From assembly GCA_018004935.1 (NCBI GenBank), contig JAGNBF010000074.1, positions 1-39,137 of the forward strand: DNA of 39,137 nt, given 5' to 3'. The stretch comes from Chloroflexota bacterium. GTDB lineage: Bacteria; Chloroflexota; Anaerolineae; Promineifilales; Promineifilaceae. The notes beneath the pieces were generated by a model that did no database searches, had not been told where the DNA came from, and saw only the letters and a list, made by a program, of their open reading frames with translations. The position numbers and the translations under genes were made by a program. Below are positions 14,640 to 23,292 of this stretch, one piece after another. How positions within the stretch are numbered: position 1 is the first letter of the stretch; each line of letters starts with the position of its first letter.

Positions 14640-15847
14640 TAATCTTTGTTTTGTCGGGTTGAGGCCCTAATGTACAACTCGTCAATAGGACGGCAGGCGG
14701 CGCGGTAGTCGTAAGTGTGGCGGATGAGTTCGCGGCCATTGCGCCCTAGTTCTTCGGCCAGTTCCCGATCCTCTAGCAGGCGTAACACCGCCTCGGCAAA
14801 TGCCTCTGGGGTATCAGCAATGAGCACATCCTTGCCGTGGGTGACGCCAATACCTTCACAGCCCAGCGTGGTTGTCACCAGCGGCATTCCTTGCGCCAGA
14901 GCGTTGAGGATTTTGACCCGCATCCCTCCACCGGCCCGCACTGGCACGATAAATGCCCCAGCTTTTTGGTAATACGGTTGGGTATCGTCCACGTAACCCG
15001 TCACGTTGATACGCGGCTCCCGTTGGCCCAGTTCAACCAGCTCCTGCGGTGGCCGTAAACCGACAACATCGAAGGTGGTTTGCGGCCGCGCCGCATGAAT
15101 AAGCGGCAACACCTCATCAATAAACCAGTTCACCGCATCAATATTGGGCGGCCAATACATCGTGCCAATGTGCAAAATGTGATCCGCATCCGGTTTGCGC
15201 TCAATCAACGGCAGTTCATCCAGGTCTACGGCAATCGGAATCACCGTCATCTCCGACTTTTGCCCCATCGCCTCTTCCAACGCCACCTTATCTTCCTGAC
15301 TCACCGCCAGAATCCCATCAAAATCGCGGCAAATCCGCCCCTCGTACTTTTTTAGCAGTCGCCAATCCCGGCTGTAAATCAGTTTTTGTGGCCCCAAACC
15401 CAGCGTGTCTGCCAGCCGTTGGTAGAGGAGCCAGAGGGCGTTGTGGGCGTCCACAATTTTGGCCGCGCCGGGGATGCGCTCGGCGTACTGGGCCATGTTC
15501 AACTGATCGGCGTGGGCAATGTCGAAGGGAGTTTCACGGCTCAGTTGCTCCAGCAGTTGCCGCATGTTGGCCCGGTCATCGCGCACCATGAGGAAGGGTT
15601 GGTTGGTCAACAGGCTTTTCAGCAAATAGCGCACATCGTCTACGGCCTTCCGCTCAATCGGCACGGTGTGCACGGCATGGCAGACTGTCTTCAAATGGGC
15701 AATTTCCGCCGACTGGTCGCCGCGCACAAAAGAGACGAGGGTGACTTCGTGGTGTTGGGCCAGATATTTGAGGACGTTCCAGGTTTTGACTTTGGGGCCG
15801 CTATCGGGTGGGTAGGGCAGGACTTGGGTGAGGAGAAGGATTTTCAT
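14639..15847 (-). CDS. Glycosyltransferase family 4 (GT-B)
   Basis: A 402-residue GT-B glycosyltransferase, cytoplasmic face of the membrane. The N-terminal domain starts MKILLLTQVLPYPPDSGPKV, the pattern of a sugar-transferase subgroup close to PEP-CTERM/exosortase-type GT4 enzymes. The C-terminal GT1-type domain begins around residue 220 (HIGTMYWPPNIDAVNWFIDE), and the donor-binding end is GGGMRVKILNALAQGMPLVT. Residues FDIAHADQLNMAQYA fit the acceptor-side loop. It resembles the gene at 19451-20641 (shared GGG.R.KIL..LA.G.P.VTT), so the two are probably paralogues adding different sugars. It is the last gene of the cluster. The donor sugar is unknown. Confidence 0.88.
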   Translation of the reverse strand: MKILLLTQVLPYPPDSGPKVKTWNVLKYLAQHHEVTLVSFVRGDQSAEIAHLKTVCHAVHTVPIERKAVDDVRYLLKSLLTNQPFLMVRDDRANMRQLLEQLSRETPFDIAHADQLNMAQYAERIPGAAKIVDAHNALWLLYQRLADTLGLGPQKLIYSRDWRLLKKYEGRICRDFDGILAVSQEDKVALEEAMGQKSEMTVIPIAVDLDELPLIERKPDADHILHIGTMYWPPNIDAVNWFIDEVLPLIHAARPQTTFDVVGLRPPQELVELGQREPRINVTGYVDDTQPYYQKAGAFIVPVRAGGGMRVKILNALAQGMPLVTTTLGCEGIGVTHGKDVLIADTPEAFAEAVLRLLEDRELAEELGRNGRELIRHTYDYRAACRPIDELYIRASTRQNKD

Positions 15848-15882
15848 GGGGTTCGAGTTTTGAGTTTCAAGTTTCAGAGCCT

Positions 15883-16140
15883 TTAATTTTCTAACAGGCT
15901 CGCTGGTTTCAGGATGCTAATTTGATAGATCCGCGCGTCTGCTATTTCAGCGTTGAGATAATCCGTCCGGTGGTTGATGATGGCGAGGTCATGGGCATTG
16001 ATTTGTTCGCGTCGGATTCTTGCCAAATACGCCCAGGCCGCTGTTTCCAGAAAGGCAGAGCGATTTGGGGCCGACTCAGGCCATAAAGCCAGCGCGTGAA
16101 GTAAATCTTCTGAGAGGGTGACGGTTGTTTTGATCTTCAT
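15883..16140 (-). CDS. Ribbon-helix-helix antitoxin-like protein (orphan)
   Basis: An 85-residue protein that begins MKIKTTVTLSEDLLHALALW, the beta-strand and first helix of a CopG/ParD ribbon-helix-helix DNA-binding domain, followed by NRSAFLETAAWAYLARIRRE (helix 2). The C-terminal third (AHDLAIINHRTDYLNAEIAD) would be the toxin-binding tail. No toxin gene follows: the next frame downstream is the GT4 gene. The ATG at 16140 lies just after the GT2 stop (16142-16144), and another ATG at 16152 overlaps it, so translation may be coupled. Either a solitary regulator or half of a toxin-antitoxin pair that lost its toxin. Confidence 0.7.
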   Translation of the reverse strand: MKIKTTVTLSEDLLHALALWPESAPNRSAFLETAAWAYLARIRREQINAHDLAIINHRTDYLNAEIADARIYQISILKPASLLEN

Positions 16141-16141
16141 C

Positions 16142-17053
16142 TCAGACCTCACGGAGTTTGGTAGCGAGATAGGAGAGAGAGACGACCTCGCGGCCGCGAC
16201 GTCCCCCCGTCACCAGTTTCAAAACACGGTGGGCCATGATTTTGACCAGGGTGAAGGTGTAAATTTGGAACTTGAGCAGGTTCGCGGCCGCGTCTCCATA
16301 ATGTTTGCGGAAAAACCGCACCCGTCCCTGATACAAATCCGCTTCCCGGCTGGTTTTACGACTGCCACTGCTCCCCCCGCCCAGGTGAATCACCTTCGCG
16401 CCAGGGTCATACCAGATTTCCCAGCCCGCTTTCTGGAATGTGTAACACCAATCCACCTCTTCCGCATACATAAAAAAGGCCGGATCAAAACCGCCCGCCT
16501 GCCGGTAAGCCTCCAAACGCACCAACATACACGCCCCTTCCACATAATCAACCTTCTGCTGGCCCTTCTCTTCTTCCGGGCCGTGGCTGGGGAAATAGTA
16601 ACCGTACAACTTCCGCCCCAACCCGGAGAGGATGAGAAATTCCCGCCACAGCGTGGGGAAACGAGTATGAGACGCCTGGAAGGAGCCATCTTTATTCAGC
16701 AGATGTGCCCCCACCATACCTACTTTCGGGTTGGCATCCGCCAGGGCCACCATCCGTTGCAAAAAACCAGGCGTTGCCAGAGCGTCGCTGTTGAACAGAA
16801 GCGCGTATCGCCCCTGCGCCACATCCATCCCCTGATTATTGGCCCGGCCAAACCCCACATTCTCCTGGTTGGCCATCAGCCGCACCTGCGGATATTGCTC
16901 TGCCAGCATCGCCTGACTGCCATCGGTGGAGCCATTGTCTACGACGATGTATTCCAGTTTTAACCCCTCGGCTGTCTGTATGAGCGAATCCAGACAATCA
17001 GCCAGGAGTTGGCGAGTATTCCAATTGATGATGATAACGGAAATGTCGGTCAT
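16142..17053 (-). CDS. Glycosyltransferase family 2 (rhamnosyltransferase-like)
   Basis: A 303-residue inverting GT-A enzyme. MTDISVIIINWNTRQLLADC is followed by LEYIVVDNGSTDGS (nucleotide binding), NVGFGRANNQGMDVAQGRYA, LLFNSDALATPG (the DXD-equivalent region, here NSD) and the C-terminal acceptor block FDPAFFMYAEEVDWCYTFQK with the ED-like catalytic pair. This pattern is shared with the WbbL/rhamnosyltransferase group that adds rhamnose to O-antigen or mycolyl-arabinogalactan linkers. Two GCGGCCGC octamers lie near its C-terminal coding end (16190, 16284). It precedes the orphan antitoxin gene and follows a repeat-filled spacer. Confidence 0.88.
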   Translation of the reverse strand: MTDISVIIINWNTRQLLADCLDSLIQTAEGLKLEYIVVDNGSTDGSQAMLAEQYPQVRLMANQENVGFGRANNQGMDVAQGRYALLFNSDALATPGFLQRMVALADANPKVGMVGAHLLNKDGSFQASHTRFPTLWREFLILSGLGRKLYGYYFPSHGPEEEKGQQKVDYVEGACMLVRLEAYRQAGGFDPAFFMYAEEVDWCYTFQKAGWEIWYDPGAKVIHLGGGSSGSRKTSREADLYQGRVRFFRKHYGDAAANLLKFQIYTFTLVKIMAHRVLKLVTGGRRGREVVSLSYLATKLREV

Positions 17054-17297
17054 GGCAGTGGGCAGTGAACAGTGAACAGTGAACAGTGAACAGTGAACAG
17101 TGGGCAGTGGGCAGTGGGCAGTGGGCAGTGGGCAGTGAAACTGCTGAAGAAAGGGGAGTTTTCACCGCCAAGACGCGAAGGACGCAAAGAATTACTCTGG
17201 ACTTCTTTTCTTCTTCGCACTCTTGGCGTCTTGGCGGTTCCTTTTTCAGTGGACTCAACAGTAAACAGTAAACAACCAGACTGTCTACTGTCTACTG
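17054..17297. repeat. Heptamer tandem repeats and GCCAAGACGC inverted repeat
   Basis: Between 17056 and 17140 the heptamers AGTGAAC (four) and AGTGGGC (five) are tandem, followed by CCGCCAAGACGCGAAGGACG and its inverse CTTGGCGTCTTGGCGG (about 17168-17240). More AGTAAAC/TACTGTC units follow to 17310. Open frames in this stretch are artefacts. Confidence 0.8.
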
Positions 17298-18767
17298 CTA
17301 CTGTTCACTGCCCACTTTCTTCTGTGTTTCCACAATATGATACAACGCCATCATCCCCCCTACGAACATCCAGGTGAAAATGGCATTGTCAAAGCCGGAG
17401 ATCGTTTGGTTGTAGGCAAAGGGCAAAACCCAATCGCCCAGCGTCATGCCCACCAGTGAGGCAATCAGCCCGGCCATCCCGGCATGGGCAAACGCCTCTT
17501 CAAAACCCCGTTGTCCGGCGAGTTGGCGTTTCAGGTGTGTACCCAAGCGGAGAAAGGTTGCCATCATCCAGATAAAACAGGCAAAACCAATGACACCGGT
17601 TTGGGCCAGAATATCAAAGTAGTTGTTGTGAGTGGAGCGGGCGTCTTGGGGGTGGTAGGTCATGTTGTACAAGGCATAACCGGCTGGCCCCATACCAAAC
17701 CAGGGATGGTCTACCACATGTTGTAAATTGAGCCGCCAGATGTCTAGCCGCTGTCCGCCACCTTCATCCAGGTTGGCCACAACAATTTCATCGTAAAAAT
17801 ATTGGTAGTTCACACCAACAAAAAGCAGGCCCATGAACGCCATGACGAAAAATAGTTGGCGGGAACGGGCGACGGTGAGGACAAAACAGGCTACGCCCAG
17901 AGGAACCCAGCCTGATAACCAAATACGATGCTGAATGAATGACCAATACAGCCACATGCCGAGCAACAGGAATAACATACCCCGTTTCCAGGGTGGTAAT
18001 TTTTCGTTGAACAGGGCCTGCCCATAGGCTAAGGCTCCCACCCAGGTAATGAACATGCCTCGCATCCCATTTTCGACTAATCGAATGGTAGGCAGGTTGA
18101 GTTCACTGGAAAACCAGGCCACACAGCTGATCCCTAAAGCGATCCAAGTCATTGAACGGAGCCAGGCAACATCATGGATTTTGTTGATGACAAAGATAAC
18201 CATAAAGGGAAGCAAGCTATTGACAAAGAGCGCGGCCGCTTGCACGATGGTGAAAGAGCCATAACGATAGATAAGCGGATCCTCCATCAATAGGCTCCAA
18301 CCAAAGGCGATAATACCCGTAATAATAAAAACGAGCGTGGGAAGATTGATAGGGGACGGTTTGAGAGAGAACCTTTTTTGCACCAGGAGCATATCTAGAA
18401 ACCAGAGGCCGCATAGCGCTGAGGCCATCACCAGACTCAGGACGAGTTTGCTTTCGGTGCCGGTGGGTAAGCTAAAGAAGTTGACCAGCCCCGCCAGGAG
18501 AAGGACAGCCAACAAACCGTACTCATGCTGACCAAAACGGTTAAGACCAATTATGAGAACGGTAGCGCCTATGGAACCAGCCAGAGCGAGCATTTGCAGG
18601 TTGGTGCTGTAGGGTTTCCAGGCGAGAACGGCTCCCAACCCCGCGGCCGCGGCCAGCACCCCTATCATAATGACGATACGCAACAAGACCATCTGCTGTT
18701 CTCGCCACACGTTTCCCCAATAGACGCGTTGTTTCATCAAAAAAACCATAGACAATTCCCGATTCAC
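17298..18767 (-). CDS. O-antigen ligase/polymerase family membrane protein
   Basis: A 489-residue polytopic inner-membrane protein with about 11-12 hydrophobic segments, e.g. near residues 30-50, 60-76, 85-105, 155-175 and 400-420. The large periplasmic loop contains HVVDHPWFGMGPAGYALYNM and then RSTHNNYFDILAQTGVIGF, the HPxxGxG...H(N)xxL signature of the Wzy_C/O-antigen-ligase superfamily. Such proteins join or polymerise lipid-linked glycan on the outer side of the membrane. The GTG at 18767 is favoured by a GGGGAG sequence eight bases ahead; ATG codons at 18749 and 18737 are alternatives. It begins four bases after the acetyltransferase stop, so the pair is coupled. Confidence 0.85.
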   Translation of the reverse strand: MNRELSMVFLMKQRVYWGNVWREQQMVLLRIVIMIGVLAAAAGLGAVLAWKPYSTNLQMLALAGSIGATVLIIGLNRFGQHEYGLLAVLLLAGLVNFFSLPTGTESKLVLSLVMASALCGLWFLDMLLVQKRFSLKPSPINLPTLVFIITGIIAFGWSLLMEDPLIYRYGSFTIVQAAALFVNSLLPFMVIFVINKIHDVAWLRSMTWIALGISCVAWFSSELNLPTIRLVENGMRGMFITWVGALAYGQALFNEKLPPWKRGMLFLLLGMWLYWSFIQHRIWLSGWVPLGVACFVLTVARSRQLFFVMAFMGLLFVGVNYQYFYDEIVVANLDEGGGQRLDIWRLNLQHVVDHPWFGMGPAGYALYNMTYHPQDARSTHNNYFDILAQTGVIGFACFIWMMATFLRLGTHLKRQLAGQRGFEEAFAHAGMAGLIASLVGMTLGDWVLPFAYNQTISGFDNAIFTWMFVGGMMALYHIVETQKKVGSEQ

Positions 18768-18771
18768 AGGA

Positions 18772-19314
18772 TTAACTCCCCTCGGTTGGCCGGGGTCTAA
18801 ATTGAGCGGGAACGCCCACCGCTACGGAGTCATCCGGGACATTTTTGGTCACAACAGCTCCGGCCCCAATGATAACATTATGCCCGATTTGGACGTTGCC
18901 GATCAGGGTGGCCCCCACCCCAATGCTCACATTGTCACCCAGGATGGGCACGCCGCCCGTCCCAGCGCCGACAGTAACGCCGTGAAGTATTGTTAAATTA
19001 CGCCCAGCCCTCATTGCCGGGTTAAGGACAATGGGGCCAAAGTGACCTACCCATAAACCTGGCCCGATTTCTACAGAGGGGGCAAGTTCCAGGCCACTAT
19101 ATAAACGCACCAGTGGATACAAGAGCCGTGTCATTAGCAAGAAGAGAAAAAATAATGGGTTGCGTTTTTTAAGCCACAAGTACCGAGACAGGCGATACCA
19201 CACCACACCAGCAAACGCCGGGTGACTATAGAGGGCCTTCGCACCCGCAATAAATTGTCCTTGAGATGGATGTGATTTATACCGTTCGATATCGCTTGCT
19301 AATGCACCAGCCAT
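18772..19314 (-). CDS. Hexapeptide-repeat (LbH) acetyltransferase, serine-acetyltransferase-like
   Basis: A 180-residue acyltransferase. The N-terminal part (1-75) is helical with a hydrophobic stretch (NPLFFLFLLMTRLLYPLVRL) that may touch the membrane. From about residue 80 left-handed beta-helix repeats follow: PSVEIGPGLWVGHFGPIVLN, ILHGVTVGAGTG, PILGDNVSIGVGATLIGNVQ, and the end VVTKNVPDDSVAVGVPAQF. The layout is that of serine O-acetyltransferase-like enzymes, and similar proteins in polysaccharide clusters O-acetylate sugars. Given its position upstream of the O-antigen ligase (four-base gap), a sugar O-acetylation role is more likely than cysteine synthesis. Confidence 0.82.
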   Translation of the reverse strand: MAGALASDIERYKSHPSQGQFIAGAKALYSHPAFAGVVWYRLSRYLWLKKRNPLFFLFLLMTRLLYPLVRLYSGLELAPSVEIGPGLWVGHFGPIVLNPAMRAGRNLTILHGVTVGAGTGGVPILGDNVSIGVGATLIGNVQIGHNVIIGAGAVVTKNVPDDSVAVGVPAQFRPRPTEGS

Positions 19315-19340
19315 TTATACCCCCGCAAAATATCGCAGGG

Positions 19341-19438
19341 TTTCGGGAAGTTAGGGATCCCCTTATGATTGCCCTCGACGGGGCAGACACAAAGCCAGTC
19401 CCTACATATAGCCATACCCCACGAATTCCCAAAGAGCC
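19341..19438. repeat. MITE-like element, family 1, degenerate copy
   Basis: It shares GATTGCCCTCGACGGGGCAG, GACACAAAGCCAGTCCC and the right end CACGAATTCCCAAAGAGCC with copy 2 (1658-1780), but its left end is eroded. No target duplication is visible. Confidence 0.6.
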
Positions 19439-19450
19439 AATATTGTTTGG

Positions 19451-20641
19451 TTAAGCCGCGGCCGCAACTCTATCCACAAATTCACATAGTTCTGCCCCGA
19501 TTTTCGGCCAATCATATTGATTCACCGAGAGTTGCCCTCGCTGGCTAAGCGCTGTGCGCAGGTTGGGATCACGCAAAAGCTGTAACACCGCGGCCGCGAA
19601 CTGTTTCGGTGTTTCAGCTACCAGCAAATCTCGCTCTGCCTTAAAATCTAACCCTTCCATCCCCTTACTCGTTGTCACGACAGGCGTGCCCAGGGCCAAC
19701 GATTCCAGGATTTTCAGCCGCGTGCCCCCACCCAACCGTAAGGGTATCACTGACAGCCAGCTTTGGGCCACCCGCGGCCGCACATCATCCAGATACCCCG
19801 TCAGCACTACCCCCTCACGCGGCGGCAACTGCTCCACCGGCACACCCTCCAACTTACCCGTGACATAAAAGGTCGCTTGCGGCCGCTCCGCCCGGATCAG
19901 CGGCCATATTTCGGCCAGGAAATAGGCAACCGCATCAAAATTGGCCTGATAGGTCATGGCCCCGGCATAAACCAGTGTGTCTGGTTGCACCGGGCCAAAA
20001 TTCTGCCGATGGGCCACCACATCTACACCATTGGGAATAAGAGCACCCTGACCTGTGTATTCAGGCACAATCGTGCGTACCCGTTGCAACTCACCAGGCG
20101 AAGCCGCCGAGTATCCGGCAAAATGAGGCAGGCTCTCACGCACATAATTTTGTAATTTCCACCAGGTCAGAGCATGGCGGGCTTTGCGCAGAGGGTTCCG
20201 TTCTTTGATAAATTGTTCGTGAATAGTAGTTAACTCGATTTCTTCAAACACCAGAGACACATCCGGCACATTCATCGCGTAAGGGATCATATCAATCTGA
20301 GAGGCGATAACACAATCATACCGGTTTTCTTTCGCCCACTGCTGAACCAGGGCTTGAAATTCGGGCTGGAAGGTGTCTATGACGGATCGCGGCCGCGACG
20401 AGAAAAAACCCATCATTGCTTTCACCCGAGTGGGCTGGAACGGCTGATAGGTAAACGCCTGAACACACCGGCAAAACTTCTGCAACGCCTCCGTCTGTTC
20501 CTCACTAACCGCACCGGGAGCAAAGGAGAGCAAATCTACCGTATGCTGGGCCGCCAGGTGTTTGAGCAAATTAAATACACGAATTTTCGCCCCATTGTCC
20601 GAGGGATAAGGATACCAACGGGAAAGGAATAAGATACGCAT
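19451..20641 (-). CDS. Glycosyltransferase family 4 (GT-B)
   Basis: A 396-residue GT4 enzyme with the same layout as the gene at 14639-15847: MRILFLSRWYPYPSDNGAKI (N-terminal Rossmann start), FDAVAYFLAEIWPLIRAERP (start of the donor domain) and LGGGTRLKILESLALGTPVV near residue 310, ending with VTTSKGMEGLDF. These are donor-nucleotide-binding features of retaining GT-B transferases. It stands between a family-1 repeat and a 416-base repeat-rich spacer, so it may have its own transcript. Five GCGGCCGC octamers occur in this single gene, the densest cluster among the glycosyltransferases, read as Ala-Ala-Ala and Arg-Pro. The donor is unknown. Confidence 0.87.
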   Translation of the reverse strand: MRILFLSRWYPYPSDNGAKIRVFNLLKHLAAQHTVDLLSFAPGAVSEEQTEALQKFCRCVQAFTYQPFQPTRVKAMMGFFSSRPRSVIDTFQPEFQALVQQWAKENRYDCVIASQIDMIPYAMNVPDVSLVFEEIELTTIHEQFIKERNPLRKARHALTWWKLQNYVRESLPHFAGYSAASPGELQRVRTIVPEYTGQGALIPNGVDVVAHRQNFGPVQPDTLVYAGAMTYQANFDAVAYFLAEIWPLIRAERPQATFYVTGKLEGVPVEQLPPREGVVLTGYLDDVRPRVAQSWLSVIPLRLGGGTRLKILESLALGTPVVTTSKGMEGLDFKAERDLLVAETPKQFAAAVLQLLRDPNLRTALSQRGQLSVNQYDWPKIGAELCEFVDRVAAAA

Positions 20642-20728
20642 AGGCCATTCGCTTCGGATGATATGTGGTTACTATCACACCGCTACATTATAAAAGGACG
20701 AAACCCGGAAAACGACGGGATCTGTGTT

Positions 20729-20909
20729 AGGGCGATTGCATACTCACCAGAATGAACCCATCCCCCTACCCCCCTTCCCGAAATCGGGAAGGGGGAACCC
20801 ACTCGGCGGGTAAAATCGGGGCTTCGCCCCGATTTTACCCGCCTTAAAAAACTCCCCGCCCCTGGGGGCGGGGTTGGGGGTGGGGGAAATCCGAATATGC
20901 AATCGCCCT
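20729..20909. repeat. Variable-hairpin element, copy A, with TIRs and 12-bp target duplication
   Basis: The ends are perfect inverted repeats, AGGGCGATTGCATA and TATGCAATCGCCCT. Both flanks carry GGGATCTGTGTT (20717-20728 and 20910-20921). Inside is the scaffold of C-rich and G-rich blocks (CCCATCCCCC ... CCCCGCCCCTGGGGGCGGGG). At its centre is a perfect 18-base stem, GGCGGGTAAAATCGGGGC at 20805-20822 pairing with 20826-20843 over a TTC loop. Confidence 0.85.
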
Positions 20910-20950
20910 GGGATCTGTGTTCCCAGGCTTCTCCCCTATGGCATACTATG

Positions 20951-21030
20951 TAATTGTCCAAGAATAACTTCCCGTTTTGCTGTGGCCGGTCTCCTGACCG
21001 CGCCACCCAAGTTATTTTTAGACGCTCACT
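20951..21030 (+). repeat. TIR repeat with CCGGTCTCCTGACCG core
   Basis: Ends: TAATTGTCCAAGAATAACTT on the left and AAGTTATTTTTAGACGCTCA on the right, roughly inverted. The core is TGGCCGGTCTCCTGACCGCG. It is nearly identical to 37524-37609. Confidence 0.75.
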
Positions 21031-21057
21031 GTGTCTGTACACCTTCACAGTAAAACC

Positions 21058-21984
21058 CTACGTCTTCCGCTTCCCCAGGCGGCCGCGCCAAAAATCCCCC
21101 ATCCCTTGCACCATCGCCTGGCGGGCCTCACGGTTCGTTTTGCGCTCCGCCTTGACACTCATACTGGCATACGTCCGCAAAATGCGATACCACGCCCGTA
21201 AACGCACGGTCGTGGGGGCTTCATGTTTATGGAGCATAAGCAGGTAGTTGCGCGTGTTGTAATAAGCCACATTGGGGCCGGGCCGGTAATTGATCTGCAC
21301 CCCCTTGTGCCACAATTTGGCCTGCGGAACGTGCATAATCTTCCACCCGGCCCGCCGGGTACGCACACACCACTCCGTCTCTTCCCAATAATAAAAGAAA
21401 TGTTCATCCAACATACCCAACTGTTCGATGACATCTCGCCGCACCATGATGGCACAGCCAGACACCCAGGCCACCGGATGGGGTTCGACAAATTGCCCTT
21501 TGTCGGGGTCGTTTTGCCCCTTGTGACCCGCCTGCCAATGGTGATCAATCCAGCCACCCGCCGACTGGATCACATCCGGGTTGTCGGCGTGGTAGACCAT
21601 CGGGCCGACGATGCCGATGCTGGGATCGCTTTCACCCACCGCCAGCAGATGATCCAGGCAGTCGGGGGCCTGAATGGTGTCCTCGTTGAGCACATACACC
21701 CAATCTGCGCCCTGAGCGATTGCGGCCGCGATACCAACATTGTTATTCCCGGCATACCCCTTGTTCTCCTTCAGGTGAATAATTTCCACTTTGGGGAACG
21801 CGGCCGCGATGGCTTCCACCGAGCCATCCGTCGAGGCATTATCCAGGACGATGATCGTGTGCCGTTTGTAGGTGCTATGGTGCAACGCTTCCAGGCAGGC
21901 CAATGTATCATCCCGCCGGTTGGTGTTCAGAATAACGGTGAAAATGTGAGCTTTGTGCATAGACAGAAAGTGAACAGTAGCCAA
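21058..21984 (-). CDS. Glycosyltransferase family 2
   Basis: A 308-residue GT-A enzyme: FTVILNTNRRDDTLACLEAL at the start, HTIIVLDNASTDGSVEAIAA, NKGYAGNNNVGIAAAIAQGA, YVLNEDTIQAPDCL (metal/donor site, NED), then the acceptor block MLDEHFFYYWEETEWCVRTR. It belongs to the same rhamnosyltransferase-like group as the gene at 16142-17053. Two GCGGCCGC octamers at 21722 and 21800 code Ala-Ala-Ala 78 bases apart, in GIAAAIAQ and EAIAAAFPK. The start MATVHFLSMHKAHIF may be shortened to MHKAHIF, which would match the family better; no strong ribosome binding site decides. Confidence 0.87.
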   Translation of the reverse strand: MATVHFLSMHKAHIFTVILNTNRRDDTLACLEALHHSTYKRHTIIVLDNASTDGSVEAIAAAFPKVEIIHLKENKGYAGNNNVGIAAAIAQGADWVYVLNEDTIQAPDCLDHLLAVGESDPSIGIVGPMVYHADNPDVIQSAGGWIDHHWQAGHKGQNDPDKGQFVEPHPVAWVSGCAIMVRRDVIEQLGMLDEHFFYYWEETEWCVRTRRAGWKIMHVPQAKLWHKGVQINYRPGPNVAYYNTRNYLLMLHKHEAPTTVRLRAWYRILRTYASMSVKAERKTNREARQAMVQGMGDFWRGRLGKRKT

Positions 21985-22018
21985 TAATCAGTCGTGAACA
22001 CTGGTTACTGGTTTCTGA

Positions 22019-22135
22019 TTACCCTCATCCCCTGCCCTTCCCCCCTCACAGGGAGAAGGGTGTCAATTCCCTCTCCCAGGGAAAAGGGTGTCAATTCCCT
22101 CTCCCAGGGGAGAGGGTTAGGGTGAGGGGTTACCT
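22019..22135 (-). repeat. CCCTCTCCC / GGGAGAGGG palindromic repeat
   Basis: ACCCTCATCCCCTGCCC and CCCTCTCCCAGGGGAGAGGG with a duplicated 36-base segment (GGGTGTCAATTCCCTCTCCC occurs twice). The same kind of sequence fills 34637-34917 and part of the 177-base tandem units. Confidence 0.65.
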
Positions 22136-22138
22136 TTT

Positions 22139-23260
22139 TTAACGCGTCAACCCTCGCGCCGCCAACTCTGCTGTGGCATCCGCTACCCGATCTTGGGCCG
22201 TCTGCTGGCTGACCCAGCCGATGAGTTCACGCACCCCATCCTCAAACCGCACTTTGGGGTCAAACCCCAACAGCTTCTGCGCCTTGCTGATGTCGGCAAA
22301 ACAGTGGCGGATGTCACCCGCACGGAATTTTGTGACAATTTGTGGCTCAATGTCTAGCCCCAACTCCCGGTTCAATGCCTGAGCCACACCCAACACCGAC
22401 GTTTGCCGTCCCGTGCCCAGGTTGATGGCCTGATAATCAGCCTCGCTCCGCTCCATGCCCAACACCAGCCCTTGCACGATGTCACTCACATGGATGAAGT
22501 CACGACTTTGCAGGCCATCTTCAAAAATGACCGGGGCGTGACGGTTAAGTAAGCGGCCGCTGAAAATAGCCGCCACCCCAGTGTAAGGGTTCGACAGGGC
22601 CTGACGTGGGCCGTATACGTTGAAGAAACGGAAGGCCACGGTGGGAATTTTGTAAGCAATACCCACCGACAAGCACATCTCTTCCTGATCCCGTTTGGAA
22701 ATGGCATAAATCGAGGTGGGCTGGAGCGGTTTATCCTCACCTGTGGGCAGAGGGGTCAACGCCACATCAGAATCACCCAAATAATGCTCCCACTGCCCCT
22801 GGCGCAGGCGAGCTTCGTCGCGGAGCATGGGGTACAGCACCTGTCCATCAGGGGCCTGATATGGCCCTTCGCCGTAGATGGACATGGACGAGGCGACGAT
22901 CACTTTTTGGATGCTGTGATCGCCTCGGCTGAGGATTTCCAGCAAGATGGCCGTACCCATGGTGTTGACTTCCATGTAGCGGACAATTTCGTACATGGAC
23001 TGTCCCACCCCGACTTCGGCGGCCAGATGGTACACAACGTCCATACCCGCCAGGGCTTTCAGCCACACATCCGGGTTCCGCACATCACCAATCATGCGCT
23101 CCACACCCGCTGGAACCCAGGTGGGCCAGGTGGCGTTTTCGCCATGCACCTGGGGAATCAGGGCGTCCAGGATGCGTACCTCATGGCCTTTAGCCAACAA
23201 CACATCTACCAAATGGGAGCCAATGAAACCAGCTCCCCCTGTTACTAAGATTTTTGACAT
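22139..23260 (-). CDS. NAD-dependent epimerase/dehydratase (extended SDR)
   Basis: A 373-residue nucleotide-sugar epimerase or dehydratase. The Rossmann motif is KILVTGGAGFIGSHLVDVLL, then YHLAAEVGVGQSMYE, VIVASSMSIYGEGPYQ, and the catalytic YAISKRDQEE (YXXXK), followed by VAFRFFNVYGPRQALSNPYT, the UDP-galactose 4-epimerase/GDP-mannose dehydratase-like block. It would supply an activated sugar to the surrounding transferases. The start ATG at 23260 is decided by AGGAGA seven bases ahead; the longer frame starts at a TTG that overlaps that ribosome binding site. Length is slightly above the usual 310-350 because of an insertion around residues 130-185. Confidence 0.88.
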   Translation of the reverse strand: MSKILVTGGAGFIGSHLVDVLLAKGHEVRILDALIPQVHGENATWPTWVPAGVERMIGDVRNPDVWLKALAGMDVVYHLAAEVGVGQSMYEIVRYMEVNTMGTAILLEILSRGDHSIQKVIVASSMSIYGEGPYQAPDGQVLYPMLRDEARLRQGQWEHYLGDSDVALTPLPTGEDKPLQPTSIYAISKRDQEEMCLSVGIAYKIPTVAFRFFNVYGPRQALSNPYTGVAAIFSGRLLNRHAPVIFEDGLQSRDFIHVSDIVQGLVLGMERSEADYQAINLGTGRQTSVLGVAQALNRELGLDIEPQIVTKFRAGDIRHCFADISKAQKLLGFDPKVRFEDGVRELIGWVSQQTAQDRVADATAELAARGLTR

Positions 23261-23292
23261 GAAGACTCTCCTCAATTGGAATATAGGAAGAA

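Larger units (their letters stand above)
20642..21057. other. Intergenic region holding two mobile-like repeats
   Basis: No gene. It contains the 181-base element at 20729-20909 with terminal inverted repeats and a 12-base target duplication, and a TIR repeat at 20951-21030. Confidence 0.7.

Noticed and set aside
17056-17310. Small open frames on both strands with repeated peptides
   Set aside because: They are translations of the AGTGAAC/AGTGGGC heptamer array.
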